A stretch of 64,000 nucleotides of DNA from Rhizobium sp. BG4 (GTDB lineage: Bacteria > Pseudomonadota > Alphaproteobacteria > Rhizobiales > Rhizobiaceae). Positions 17,951 to 28,160 of the stretch are shown in pieces. The first letter of the stretch is position 1, and the number at the start of each line of letters is the position of its first letter. The stretch is taken from positions 868,001 to 932,000 of the forward strand of contig NZ_CP044126.1 of NCBI RefSeq assembly GCF_016864575.1. Reading direction: 5' to 3'. Under the pieces are notes generated by a model. It was not told the DNA's origin. It searched no databases and saw only the letters and a list, made by a program, of their open reading frames with translations. Made by a program: the position numbers and the translations under genes.

Positions 17951-18057
17951 GGCAGATGAGCCATGCCGCAATCACATGACTTCGATAGTCGCTGGGCAGT
18001 TTCGCCCCATGACGCCCCATCCACGATGGGCCCGCGTCGTGGGGCTTTTGGTTTTTT
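17951..18057 (+). promoter_or_regulatory. Attenuator-type leader: two hexaloop hairpins followed by an intrinsic terminator
   Basis: Hairpin 1: GGC-AGATGA-GCC (17951-17962). Hairpin 2: GGGC-AGTTTC-GCCC (17994-18007). Terminator: CCACGA (18021-18026) with TCGTGG (18037-18042), with an alternative outer stem GCCCCA (18014-18019)/TGGGGC (18040-18045), followed by a T-rich run 18046-18057, all ending 10 nt before the amiC ATG. ANTAR proteins such as AmiR act by binding paired hexaloop hairpins and preventing terminator formation. Both loops here begin with A, but the G usually expected at loop position 4 is absent, so the exact ANTAR-binding hairpins are not certain. Confidence 0.55.
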
Positions 18058-18066
18058 GGGTTCCGC

Positions 18067-19200
18067 ATGACCGACGCGCTGAAAATCGGCATTCTCTACT
18101 CGACCACCGGGCCCTACGGCTCCATGGGCCGGGATGCGCGCGACGGCGCGGAATTCGCACTCGCAGAAATCTCCGCCGCCCGGCAGGTGAAGATCGAGCC
18201 CGTCTTCTACGATCCGCATGCCGATCTTGCCGCCTATCTGGAAGGCGCCCGCCAGCTGCTGCGCGCCGGCTGCCGCCATATCGTCGGCACCATCACCTCT
18301 GCAGCCCGCAAGGAAGTCATCCCGCTGGTCGAAAAGCATGACGGGTTGCTTTGGTACATGTGCCCCTACGAGGGCTTCGAGGCCAACGAGAACGTCATCT
18401 ATGTCGGCGGCTGCCCGAACCAGCATCTGATCCCGCTCTTCGAACACCTGATCCCGCGCTTCGGCGCCCGCCCCTATCTCGTCGGCGCCAATTATGTCTG
18501 GGGCTGGGAGATGAACCGGCTGGCGCGCGAGCTGATCACCAATGCCGGCGGCGAAGTGCTCGGCGAGCGTTATCTGCCGCTGGAGGAAACCGCGGTCGAG
18601 CGCATCGTCGCCGATATAGAGCAGCGCCGCCCGAGCTTCATCCTCAACAATCTGATCGGCCCGTCGAGCTACGCTTTCCTGGCCGCTATCGGCAAGCTTG
18701 CCGAGCGCGATCCGGCCTTCCGGCCGGAGAACTGCCCCGTCGTCAGCTGCGACCTGATGGAATGCGAACTTGCCGATATCGAGCCCGGCCGGGCGATTGG
18801 CCAACTCTGCGCCGCCTCCTATTTCGACAATCTGTCGACCTCCGAAAACCTCTCTTTCAAAATCCGCGTCGCGGCCCGCTATGGCGCCAGCCGCCGCGTT
18901 TCCAGCGTCTTCGCCAGCGCCTATACGGCAGTCAAGCTTTGCGCCGATGCGATCCTTGCCGCCGGCAGCGACGAACCGTCGGCGGTGCGCCGCGAACTCT
19001 ACGAGACGATCCGCCCGAGCCTGTTCGGCGCGATCGCCATCGACCGTGAAACCAACCATGCGCCGCTGCCCTTCCATCTCGGGCAGATCAATGCCGAAAA
19101 CGGCTTCGACGTCGTCGCCTCGCGGCCGCCGCTCGCGGCCGATCCCTATCTGACCGGCCGCAACAAGACTGCCTCGCCGAAATTACGGGTGGTCTCATGA
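18067..19200 (+). CDS. amiC: AmiC-type cytoplasmic ligand-sensing protein (type I periplasmic-binding fold)
   Basis: 377 aa, lacking any signal peptide, which separates it from true transport binding proteins. The sequence fits the AmiC/UrtA-like Leu/Ile/Val-binding fold: LKIGILYSTTGPYGSMGRDARDGAEFALAEI at the start, VGTITSAARKEVIPLVE, and LLWYMCPYEGFEANENVIYVGGCPNQH. In Pseudomonas, AmiC binds amides and releases the antiterminator AmiR (established for that system). It is encoded first in the operon and overlaps amiR by ATGA. The nearby formamidase and peptide-type transporter suggest that its ligand is an amide or a small peptide-like compound. Confidence 0.87.
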   Translation: MTDALKIGILYSTTGPYGSMGRDARDGAEFALAEISAARQVKIEPVFYDPHADLAAYLEGARQLLRAGCRHIVGTITSAARKEVIPLVEKHDGLLWYMCPYEGFEANENVIYVGGCPNQHLIPLFEHLIPRFGARPYLVGANYVWGWEMNRLARELITNAGGEVLGERYLPLEETAVERIVADIEQRRPSFILNNLIGPSSYAFLAAIGKLAERDPAFRPENCPVVSCDLMECELADIEPGRAIGQLCAASYFDNLSTSENLSFKIRVAARYGASRRVSSVFASAYTAVKLCADAILAAGSDEPSAVRRELYETIRPSLFGAIAIDRETNHAPLPFHLGQINAENGFDVVASRPPLAADPYLTGRNKTASPKLRVVS

Positions 19201-19778
19201 GGGAAACCCCGAATTTCACCGGCTGGCACGCCGCCATCATCCATCGCGAAGACAGCAATACCGAGAGACTGATCCGTCAGCTCCGGCTTCTCGGCATCCG
19301 TACCAGCCTGCAATGGGCGCCGCTTGCGGCGACCGACCTGCCCGATCTCGTCATCGTCGATGCCGACCAGGGCTGGGACGATCTCTTGCCCTGGAAGGAT
19401 CCGGCAGCGGCCTGCCCCGTCGTCGCCCTTCTCGGCTCCGAAGCACCGGGTCGCATCGCCTGGGCCCTGGAACAGGGCGCCGGCGCCATCATCGCCAAAC
19501 CGATCGCCACGTCAGCCGTCTATCCGGCGCTGGTCATGGCCGTCTCGATCCATCAGGAACGCAAGAACAATGCCGAACGGCTGCAATATCTCGAAGAGCG
19601 CGTGCGCCTTCGCCCCCTCGTCCATGCCGCGGTGGAAAAGCTGATGGCCGCGCACCGTGTCGATGAGGAACGCGCCTACGCGATCCTGCGCGATTGCGCC
19701 ATGCGCCGCAGGTTACCGATGGAGCAGATCGCCGCCTTCATCATCGGCGGCGCCGAGCCCCTGCCGGAGGCCGGTTGA
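19197..19778 (+). CDS. amiR: AmiR-type ANTAR-domain transcription antiterminator
   Basis: 193 aa. The N-terminal ~120 residues form a response-regulator-like (pseudo-receiver) domain with VIVDADQGWDDLLPW. The C-terminal ~60 residues are an ANTAR RNA-binding domain: RVRLRPLVHAAVEKLMAAH, RVDEERAYAILRDCAMRRRL, PMEQIAAFIIGG. It should bind nascent leader RNA and stop premature termination at the leader hairpin upstream of amiC, when AmiC is ligand-bound. It overlaps amiC at its start and the first permease gene at its stop (TGATG). Confidence 0.9.
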   Translation: MRETPNFTGWHAAIIHREDSNTERLIRQLRLLGIRTSLQWAPLAATDLPDLVIVDADQGWDDLLPWKDPAAACPVVALLGSEAPGRIAWALEQGAGAIIAKPIATSAVYPALVMAVSIHQERKNNAERLQYLEERVRLRPLVHAAVEKLMAAHRVDEERAYAILRDCAMRRRLPMEQIAAFIIGGAEPLPEAG

Positions 19779-20626
19779 TGCGCGTGTTGAAGGAAATGCT
19801 GCGCCAGCCCGCGGCCCTGTTCGGCCTCGTGGTCGTTCTGCTCGTCGTCGTCATGGCGATTGCCGCTCCGTGGATCGCGCCCTTCGATCCTGACAACCAG
19901 ATGTTCGACGGGCTTTCGCTCGAGGGTGCGCCGCTGCCGCCCGGCGGCCAGTTTCTGCTCGGCACCGATACGCTCGGCCGCGATCTCTTCTCCCGCCTGC
20001 TTTACGGCGCCCGTACCTCGCTGGTCATCGGCCTTGTCGCCAACGGCATCGCGGTTGCGATCGGCCTCCTCGTCGGAATCGTCGCCGGTTATGTGAAGGG
20101 TCTCGCCAGCAACGTACTGATGCGCTTTACCGACCTGATGATGGCCTTCCCGGCGCTGCTGCTCGCCATCGTTCTTGCCGCCCTGCTGCGCCCGAGCCTC
20201 TGGATCGTCGCGATGGTCATCGCGCTGGTCAACTGGGTGCAGGTGGCGCGTATCGTCTATACCGAGACTCGCGGCCTCTCCGAGCGCGATTTCATCATGG
20301 CCGAACGCTCGCTCGGCGCCGGGCATCTACGCGTGCTCTTCATGCATATCCTGCCGCACCTGATCCCGACGGCGATCGTCTGGGGCACGCTCGGCATCGC
20401 CACCACCGTGCTGCTCGAAGCAACGCTCTCCTTCCTCGGCATCGGCGTGCAGCCGCCGCAGCCTTCCTGGGGCAACATCATCTTCGAGAGCCAGAGCTAT
20501 TTCCAGGCAGCCCCTTGGCTGGTGTTCTTCCCAGGGATCGTCATCCTGCTGACCGCCCTCTCCTTCAATCTGGTCGGTGACGCGCTGCGCGACATTCTCG
20601 ATCCGACGCAGCGGGGGAGAAACTGA
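19778..20626 (+). CDS. Peptide/amide ABC transporter permease (DppC type)
   Basis: 282 aa from the ATG at 19778, which overlaps the amiR stop by one base. There are about six membrane segments, starting LFGLVVVLLVVVMAIAAPWIAPFDP. The extracytoplasmic loop LLGTDTLGRDLFSRLLYGARTSL is the DppC/OppC hallmark. The EAA loop reads AERSLGAGHLRVLFMHILPHLIP. It pairs with the DppB-type permease encoded next. Normally dppB precedes dppC; here the order is reversed. Confidence 0.92.
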   Translation: MRVLKEMLRQPAALFGLVVVLLVVVMAIAAPWIAPFDPDNQMFDGLSLEGAPLPPGGQFLLGTDTLGRDLFSRLLYGARTSLVIGLVANGIAVAIGLLVGIVAGYVKGLASNVLMRFTDLMMAFPALLLAIVLAALLRPSLWIVAMVIALVNWVQVARIVYTETRGLSERDFIMAERSLGAGHLRVLFMHILPHLIPTAIVWGTLGIATTVLLEATLSFLGIGVQPPQPSWGNIIFESQSYFQAAPWLVFFPGIVILLTALSFNLVGDALRDILDPTQRGRN

Positions 20627-21543
20627 TGTTCCTCGTTCTGCGCCGCCTCGCCCAGGCGTTTCTCATCCTGCTCGGTGTTGCCGCCATCACTTTCGTGCTG
20701 CTCTACGCGCTGCCCGCCGATCCGGCGCGCATGATCGCCGGACGCAGCGCCACGGCCCAGACGGTCGCCAATATCCGCCATGAGCTCGGCCTCGATCAGC
20801 CGCTGCTGGTGCAGTTCTGGCACTATCTGACCAATCTTCTTTCCGGCAATCTCGGCCGCTCCTATGCCCAGAAGACCGATGTCTGGACGCTGATCGTCGC
20901 CCGCCTGCCGGCAACGCTGACGCTGATGCTCGCCGGCATCGCCGTCGAGGTCATCCTCGGCCTGACGCTCGGCACGATCGCTGCGATCCGCCGCGGCGGC
21001 TTCGTCGACCGTCTCGTCATGATGGCCTCTTTCGTCGGCGTTTCGGCCCCGCAATTCGTTGTCGCACTCCTGCTTCTCTACGTCTTCGCCGTGACGCTCG
21101 GATGGTTTCCGATGAGCGGCTACGGCACGCTTGCCCATGTCGTGCTGCCGGCCACCACCCTTGGCGTCCTTGGCGCCGGCTGGTACGCACGCATGGTGCG
21201 CTCGGCGATGATCGACGTGCTCAATCAGGACTATGTGCGCACCGCCCGGGCCAAGGGCCTCTCGTCGCGCCGCATCATCTTCCGCCATGCCCTGCCCAAC
21301 GCCATCCTGCCGATCATCGCCATGATCGGCATCGATATCGGCCAGTTCATGGGCGGCGTGGTCGTCGTCGAGGCCGTCTATGGCTGGCCGGGTATCGGCC
21401 AGCTTGCCTGGCAGGCAATCCAGCAGGTCGACATCCCGATCATCATGGGCGTGACGCTGACATCGGCGCTCGCCATCGTCATCGGCAACCTGCTTGCAGA
21501 CCTCATCGCGCCGGTCATCGACCCGCGTATCCGTACACGTTGA
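20626..21543 (+). CDS. Peptide/amide ABC transporter permease (DppB type)
   Basis: 305 aa. It starts MFLVLRRLAQAFLILLGVAAITFVLLYALPADPARMIAG, a DppB/OppB-type N-terminus. The loop LDQPLLVQFWHYLTNLLSGNLGRSY is typical, and the EAA motif is RTARAKGLSSRRIIFRHALPNAILPI. ATG overlaps the last base of the DppC-type stop. It forms the inner membrane channel with the DppC-type partner. Confidence 0.92.
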   Translation: MFLVLRRLAQAFLILLGVAAITFVLLYALPADPARMIAGRSATAQTVANIRHELGLDQPLLVQFWHYLTNLLSGNLGRSYAQKTDVWTLIVARLPATLTLMLAGIAVEVILGLTLGTIAAIRRGGFVDRLVMMASFVGVSAPQFVVALLLLYVFAVTLGWFPMSGYGTLAHVVLPATTLGVLGAGWYARMVRSAMIDVLNQDYVRTARAKGLSSRRIIFRHALPNAILPIIAMIGIDIGQFMGGVVVVEAVYGWPGIGQLAWQAIQQVDIPIIMGVTLTSALAIVIGNLLADLIAPVIDPRIRTR

Positions 21544-21568
21544 CAGCAACCAAAGAAGGGGAACCAAT

Positions 21569-23188
21569 ATGTTCAAAAGCTGGCTTCGAATGACGACCAT
21601 GGCAACGGTGGTGGCGCTGGCGCCGCTGTCGGTCATGGCACAGGATGCTCCCAAGCAGGGCGGCGACATTATCGTCACCTACAAGGACGATATCGCCACC
21701 CTGGACCCGGCAATCGGTTACGACTGGGTCAACTGGTCGATGATCAAGAGTCTCTATTCCCGCCTGATGGACTATGAGCCCGGCACGCCGAAGCTTGTTC
21801 CCTCGCTGGCGGAAAGCTTCACCGTTTCGGATGACGGCCTCACCTACACGTTCAAGCTCCGCAAGGGCGTGAAGTTCTCGAACGGCCGCGAAGTCGTCGC
21901 TTCCGACGTCAAGTATTCGATCGAACGCGCCGTCAATCCTAAGACGCAGGGTCCGGGCGCCGGCTTCTTCGGCGCCATCAAGGGCTTCGAAGACGTCACC
22001 GGCGGCAAGTCCGAGACGCTCGCGGGCATCGAGACGCCTGACGCGGGCACCGTCGTCTTCACGCTGTCGCGTCCGGACGCAACCTTCCTGCACGTGCTCG
22101 CCATCAACTTCGCTTCCGTCGTTCCGAAGGAAGCCGTCGAGGCAGCTGGCGGCGATTTCGGCAAGAAGCCAGTCGGTTCCGGCACCTTCATCCTGAAGGA
22201 CTGGACGATCGGCCAGAAGCTCGTCTTCGAACGCAACAAGGACTACTTCGTCAAGGACGTCCCGCATGTCGACAGCTTCACGGTCGAAGTCGGCCAGGAG
22301 CCGCTCGTCGCGCTTCTGCGCCTGCAGAAGGGTGAAGTCGATATCGCCGGCGACGGCATTCCGCCGGCCAAGTTCCTCGAGATCAAGAATTCGGCCGATG
22401 GCCCGAAGATGATCGTCGACGGCGAACAGCTGCATACCGGCTACATCACGCTCAACACCAAGGTGAAGCCCTTCGACAATGTCAAGGTTCGCCAGGCCGT
22501 CAACATGGCCATCAACAAGGACCGCGTCACCCGCATCCTGAACGGCCGCGCAACGCCTGCCAACCAGCCGCTGCCGCCGCTGATGCCGGGCTATGACAAG
22601 TCCTTCACCGGCTATACCTACGACGTCGCCAAGGCCAAGGCGCTGCTTGCCGAAGCCGGCTTCGCGGATGGCTTCGAAACCACGCTCTACTCGACCAACA
22701 CCGATCCGCAGCCGCGTATCGCCCAGGCGATCCAGCAGGATCTGGCCGCCGTCGGCATCAAGGCTGAAGTCCGCGCGCTCGCACAGGCAAACGTCATCTC
22801 TGCCGGTGGCACGGAAGGCGAAGCACCGATGATCTGGTCGGGCGGCATGGCCTGGATCGCCGACTTCCCGGATCCGTCCAACTTCTACGGTCCGATCCTC
22901 GGTTGCTCGGGTGCGGTCGCAGGCGGCTGGAACTGGTCGTGGTACTGCAACAAGGATCTCGACGCCCGCGCGGTCGCCGCAGACTCCATGTCCGACCCGG
23001 CCAAGGGCGCAGAGCGCACCGCTGCCTGGGGCGAGATCTTCACCGACATCATGGCCGATGCGCCGTGGGTTCCCGTGATCAACGAGCGCCGCGTCGTTGC
23101 CAAGTCGCTGCGCATGGGCGGTGCTGACAATGTCTATATCGATCCGACCCGCGTCATCAATTACGACGCCATCTACGTCAATCAATAA
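21569..23188 (+). CDS. ABC transporter substrate-binding protein (DppA/OppA, SBP_bac_5 family)
   Basis: 539 aa from the ATG at 21569 (MFKSWLRMTTMATVVALAPLSVMAQ), a clear Sec signal peptide; a longer in-frame start at 21494 would run into the previous gene without a signal. The family motif near the mature N-terminus is DIATLDPAIGYDWVNWSMIKSLYSRLMDYEPGTPKLVPSLAESFTVSDDGLTYTFKLRKGVKFSNG. It binds peptide- or amide-like solutes in the periplasm. A perfect 11-bp stem-loop follows its stop, just before the formamidase gene. Confidence 0.92.
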   Translation: MFKSWLRMTTMATVVALAPLSVMAQDAPKQGGDIIVTYKDDIATLDPAIGYDWVNWSMIKSLYSRLMDYEPGTPKLVPSLAESFTVSDDGLTYTFKLRKGVKFSNGREVVASDVKYSIERAVNPKTQGPGAGFFGAIKGFEDVTGGKSETLAGIETPDAGTVVFTLSRPDATFLHVLAINFASVVPKEAVEAAGGDFGKKPVGSGTFILKDWTIGQKLVFERNKDYFVKDVPHVDSFTVEVGQEPLVALLRLQKGEVDIAGDGIPPAKFLEIKNSADGPKMIVDGEQLHTGYITLNTKVKPFDNVKVRQAVNMAINKDRVTRILNGRATPANQPLPPLMPGYDKSFTGYTYDVAKAKALLAEAGFADGFETTLYSTNTDPQPRIAQAIQQDLAAVGIKAEVRALAQANVISAGGTEGEAPMIWSGGMAWIADFPDPSNFYGPILGCSGAVAGGWNWSWYCNKDLDARAVAADSMSDPAKGAERTAAWGEIFTDIMADAPWVPVINERRVVAKSLRMGGADNVYIDPTRVINYDAIYVNQ

Positions 23189-23203
23189 GCCCTGACGGGT
23201 GAA

Positions 23204-23229
23204 CGCCCTCCCGGTTCTCCGGGAGGGCG
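23204..23229 (+). other. Intercistronic stem-loop after the binding-protein gene
   Basis: CGCCCTCCCGG (23204-23214) and CCGGGAGGGCG (23219-23229) form an 11-bp perfect stem with a 4-nt TTCT loop. No T-run follows, and the next gene starts 27 bp later. This fits a 3' mRNA-stabilising element or partial terminator that raises binding-protein output relative to downstream genes. Confidence 0.6.
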
Positions 23230-23256
23230 GCCATAAGAACGAGGGAGACACACAAG

Positions 23257-24197
23257 ATGTGCATTGCCTGCACCCACACCATTCACCGCGCCCAGCACAA
23301 TTTCGGCTGGAACAAGGATTTTGCCCCGGCGGTCGTCGCCAAGCCGGGCGAGACGATCCATTTCGAATGCATGGATTCCTCGGGCGGCCAGCTCGGCCGC
23401 GATGCGACGCTCGATACGCTGCGCGATCTCGATTTCGGCAAGATCAATCCGGTCTCCGGTCCTGTCTATGTCGAAGGCGCGAAGCCGGGCGATGCACTGA
23501 AGGTGACGCTGCGCAAATTCATTCCGTCGGGCATCGGCTGGACGGCCAATATTCCGGGCTTCGGCCTGCTCGCCGACCAGTTCAAGGATCCGGCGCTGCA
23601 TGTCTGGTCCTATGATGCAAACTCGATGGTTCCGGCACTCTTCGGCCCCGGCGGCCGCGTGCCGTTGAAGCCCTTCGCCGGTACGATCGGCGTTGCTCCG
23701 GCAGAACCCGGCACGCACTCCGTCGTCCCGCCGCGCCGCGTCGGCGGCAACATGGACATCCGCGACCTGACGGCCGGTGTGACACTCTATCTGCCCGTCG
23801 AGGTCGAAGGCGCGCTGTTCTCGATCGGCGATACGCACGCCGCCCAGGGCGACGGCGAAGTCTGCGGCACGGCGATCGAAAGCCAGATGAATGTCGAAGC
23901 GACGATCGAGCTCGTCAAGGACGCGAAACTGCAGACGCCGCGCTTCACGACCACCGAGCCGGTGACCCGCCATCTCGACGGCATGGGCTACGAAGTCACC
24001 ACCGGCATCGGCCCCGACCTGATGACCGGCGCGCGCGAAAGCGTCATGCGGATGATCGACCTGCTGACCGCCGAACACGGCCTCAACCCGGTCGATGCCT
24101 ATATGCTCTGCTCCGTCTGCGGCGATCTGCGCATCAGCGAAATCGTCGACATGCCGAACTGGGTCGTTTCCTTCTACTTCCCAAGGATCGTATTTTC

Positions 24198-24201
<4 letters not shown>
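23257..24201 (+). CDS. Acetamidase/formamidase family protein (FmdA/AmdA)
   Basis: 314 aa. The FmdA/AmdA fold is supported by VVAKPGETIHFECMDSSGGQ near the N-terminus, GIGWTANIPGFGLLADQF, GTIGVAPAEPG, RVGGNMDIRDLTAGVTLYLPVEVEGALFSIGDTHAAQGDGEVCGTAIE, and the C-terminal MLCSVCGDLRISEIVDMPNWVVSFYFP. These metal-dependent amidases release ammonia from short amides. Preceded by GAGGGAGA. It overlaps the ATPase gene by ATGA-type junction (24198-24201). It is the catalytic output of the amiCR operon and its likely substrate is formamide or another small amide, possibly released from a transported compound. Confidence 0.9.
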
Positions 24202-25886
<1,685 letters not shown>

Positions 25887-25891
25887 AAATT

Positions 25892-25923
25892 CGCCGGGGT
25901 CTTTCGACCCCGGCGTTTTTCTT
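25892..25923 (+). terminator. Rho-independent terminator of the amiCR operon
   Basis: CGCCGGGGT (25892-25900), loop CTTTCG, ACCCCGGCG (25907-25915), then TTTTTCTTT. A perfect 9-bp GC-rich stem with a strong T-run, 5 bp after the ATPase stop. The next gene is convergent (stop at 25929), so it may also slow transcription from the other side. Confidence 0.85.
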
Positions 25924-25928
25924 TCCGG

Positions 25929-26726
25929 TTACTGGCGCGAGGTCAGATCGTCGGGCAGTTCGGCATTGTGGTACTTGCGGTAGATGTCGCGCAGCACCTT
26001 GTTGTCGAAATTGGTCTTGACCCATCCGTCGAGCCAGCCCTTAAGAGCGGTCTCACCCTTCGGGATGCCGATGCCGAGATTGGTCTCCTTCTGGGTGAAC
26101 TTCACCTGCAGCGGATTGGCGGTCATCTTCTTGTTGATGCCGTTGATGACGGCCGACTGGCTGGACAGGATATCGACCTGGCCGGAGACGACAGAGGTGA
26201 TCAGCGTCGCATCATCCTCGAAGCGGACGATATCAGCACCCTTGGCCTTGGCAGTGATGTCCTGGTCGTTGGTGGTGGCGCGCGTCACGCCGATGCGCTT
26301 GCCGTCGAGATCGGCATAGTCCTTGATCGCGGCGTCAGCCGGACCGGCAACGACGAGAGCGAGCGTCGCGTAGGGAACCGAGTAGTCGATCGCCTTCTTG
26401 CGCTCTTCGGTGATGCCGAGCGACGAGACCACCATGTCGGCCTTGCCTGTCTGCACCGAGGGAACGCGAGCGGCGTTGGTGATTTCCACCAGCTCCAGCT
26501 CGACGCCGAGATCCTTGGCGATCAGCTTGGCGGTTTCGACGTCCGAGCCGGTCGGCTTCAGGTTTTCATCGACGAAGGAATATTCCGGAATGCCCATCGC
26601 CACGGCGATGCGGACTTTCCCGGCCTTCTTGATGTTTTCAAGCACGTCGGCATTGGCAACCGATGCAAAGGCCAGAAGGCCTGCTCCGGCGATGAGCGCC
26701 AGTTTCGAAATCATTCTCGTCGGCAT
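25929..26726 (-). CDS. Polar amino acid-type ABC substrate-binding protein in the kdu operon
   Basis: 265 aa with a Sec signal (MISKLALIAGAGLLAFASVANA). It fits the SBP_bac_3 family: DVLENIKKAGKVRIAVAMGIPEYSFVDENLKPTGSDVETAKLIAKDLGVELELVEITNAARVPSVQTGKADMVVSSLGITEERKKAIDYSVPY, a classic signature. It is the last gene of the GntR-kduI-kduD-ABC operon. By family it should bind amino acids or close analogues; by context a uronate-derived or acidic sugar ligand is possible. A GNRA-loop hairpin is just upstream of its ribosome binding site. Confidence 0.9.
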   Translation of the reverse strand: MPTRMISKLALIAGAGLLAFASVANADVLENIKKAGKVRIAVAMGIPEYSFVDENLKPTGSDVETAKLIAKDLGVELELVEITNAARVPSVQTGKADMVVSSLGITEERKKAIDYSVPYATLALVVAGPADAAIKDYADLDGKRIGVTRATTNDQDITAKAKGADIVRFEDDATLITSVVSGQVDILSSQSAVINGINKKMTANPLQVKFTQKETNLGIGIPKGETALKGWLDGWVKTNFDNKVLRDIYRKYHNAELPDDLTSRQ

Positions 26727-26754
26727 ATGAGTCTCCTCTCTCGTTTACCCGACC

Positions 26755-26770
26755 CCGCGCTTTCGCGCAG
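26755..26770 (-). other. GAAA-tetraloop hairpin before the binding-protein gene
   Basis: In the minus-strand RNA, CUGCGC-GAAA-GCGCGG forms six pairs (one G-U) closed by a GAAA tetraloop. It sits between the ATPase stop (26788) and the binding-protein ATG (26726). There is no T-run, so it may protect the 5' end of a processed binding-protein mRNA. Confidence 0.45.
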
Positions 26771-26787
26771 GTACTCCTCCTTTGAGA

Positions 26788-27516
26788 TCACAGCTCTTCG
26801 GCCATGAACTCCTTCAATTCCGGCGTCTGCGGATTGGAAAGGATGTCTGCCCCTCCGGTCTCCCAGACCTTGCCGGTATGCATGTAGATGACGCGATTGG
26901 CGGCCCGCTTGGCGAAGCCCATCTCATGAGTGACGACGATCATCGTCATGCCGCCGCGGGCGAGATCTTCCATGACGCGCAGCACTTCGCCGGTCAGTTT
27001 CGGATCGAGCGCCGAGGTCACTTCGTCGAACAGCATCACCTTCGGCTGCATGGCGAGCGAACGGGCGATCGCCACGCGCTGCTGCTGGCCGCCGGACAGC
27101 TGTTCCGGATAGTTGTCGATCTTCTCCGACAGGCCGACCTTGGCGAGGACCTGTTTGGCAATCTCGTGAGCCTGGTCCTTGCGCATGCTTTTGACGCGGC
27201 GCAGCGCCAGCATGATGTTTTCGGCGACGGTCATGTGCGGGAAGAGATTGTAGCTCTGAAACACCATGCCGATATCGCGGCGAAGCGCGCGCAGATCGAG
27301 CTTCGGATCCTCGACGCGATGGCCGCAGACCTCGATCGTGCCGTCCTGGATCGTCTCCAGCCGGTTGATGCAGCGCAGCGCCGTGCTCTTGCCGGAACCG
27401 GATTGGCCGATCAGGGCGACGACCTCGCCGGTATTGATCTCGAAGGACACGCCCTTCAGCACCTCGAGGGCACCGAAACGCTTGACGACATTGGTGAGTT
27501 TAACGGCGGCCGGCAT
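26788..27516 (-). CDS. Polar amino acid-type ABC transporter ATP-binding protein
   Basis: 242 aa from the ATG at 27516, chosen because AGAGGAA lies 6 nt upstream; an in-frame codon at 27531 is also open. Walker A GQSGSGKST, Q-loop VFQSYNLFPHMTV, signature LSGGQQQR, Walker B VMLFDEVTSALDP (Glu followed by Val, as is common in GlnQ/HisP) and the switch TVVTHEMGF-type IVVTHEMG. This is the GlnQ/HisP group. The start overlaps the upstream permease by about 17 bp. It energises the two permeases encoded before it. Confidence 0.92.
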   Translation of the reverse strand: MPAAVKLTNVVKRFGALEVLKGVSFEINTGEVVALIGQSGSGKSTALRCINRLETIQDGTIEVCGHRVEDPKLDLRALRRDIGMVFQSYNLFPHMTVAENIMLALRRVKSMRKDQAHEIAKQVLAKVGLSEKIDNYPEQLSGGQQQRVAIARSLAMQPKVMLFDEVTSALDPKLTGEVLRVMEDLARGGMTMIVVTHEMGFAKRAANRVIYMHTGKVWETGGADILSNPQTPELKEFMAEEL

Positions 27517-28156
27517 TGAGTTTCCTCTCAAGCGAACGGCTCCAGACCGACAGCGGATAGCAGACGCAGAAGTAGAAGAGCGCTGCGACGCCGAAGACCA
27601 GGAACGGCTGGAACAGGGAGTTGTTGATGACCTGCGCGGCGCGCGTCAGCTCCAGGAAGCCGACCACGGATGCAAGCGAGGTATTCTTGACGAGCTGGAC
27701 GAGAAAGCCGACCGTCGGCGGCGTGGCGATCTTCAGCGCCTGTGGCAGGATGACGTCGCGCAATGCCTGCCAGCGGGTGAGGCCCAGGCATTCGGCTGCC
27801 TCGAACTGCGTCTTGGCGATCGATTCCACCGCGCCGCGCCAGATCTCGCCGAGATAGGAGCTCGAATAGACCATCATACCGAGACCGGCTGCAACGAGCG
27901 GCGGCACCGAGATGCCGAAGACGCCGAGGCCGAAATAGAGCAGGAACATCTGGATCAGCAGCGGCGTGCCCTGGACGATCTGGATATAGACCAGCGCCGT
28001 GCGCCGCAGCCAGCGGAAGCGCGAGATGCGCGCCAGCATGACGAAGAAGCCGGCAATGCCGCCGAGAACGAAGGCCAGCGCCGAGAGCACCACGGTCCAG
28101 AGCAGGCCGTCCAGCAGGTAGAAGAGATGATTGGTCGAGAATGCGCCGAGCATCAT
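27500..28156 (-). CDS. Polar amino acid-type ABC permease
   Basis: 218 aa from the ATG at 28156, which follows the preceding stop after GAGGTG; an alternative in-frame start at 28201 lies inside the previous gene. The HisM/GlnP family is seen: LLWTVVLSALAFVLGGIAGFFVMLARIS, QIVQGTPLLIQMFLLYFGLGVFGI, and EAA loop EAAECLGLTRWQALRDVILPQALK. About five membrane segments. It forms the heterodimeric channel with the next permease. Confidence 0.9.
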   Translation of the reverse strand: MMLGAFSTNHLFYLLDGLLWTVVLSALAFVLGGIAGFFVMLARISRFRWLRRTALVYIQIVQGTPLLIQMFLLYFGLGVFGISVPPLVAAGLGMMVYSSSYLGEIWRGAVESIAKTQFEAAECLGLTRWQALRDVILPQALKIATPPTVGFLVQLVKNTSLASVVGFLELTRAAQVINNSLFQPFLVFGVAALFYFCVCYPLSVWSRSLERKLNAGRR

Positions 28157-28160
28157 CACC

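Noticed and set aside
21515..23251. 578-codon minus-strand frame opposite the binding-protein gene
   Set aside because: Shadow frame; the plus strand encodes a signal peptide and full SBP family signature.
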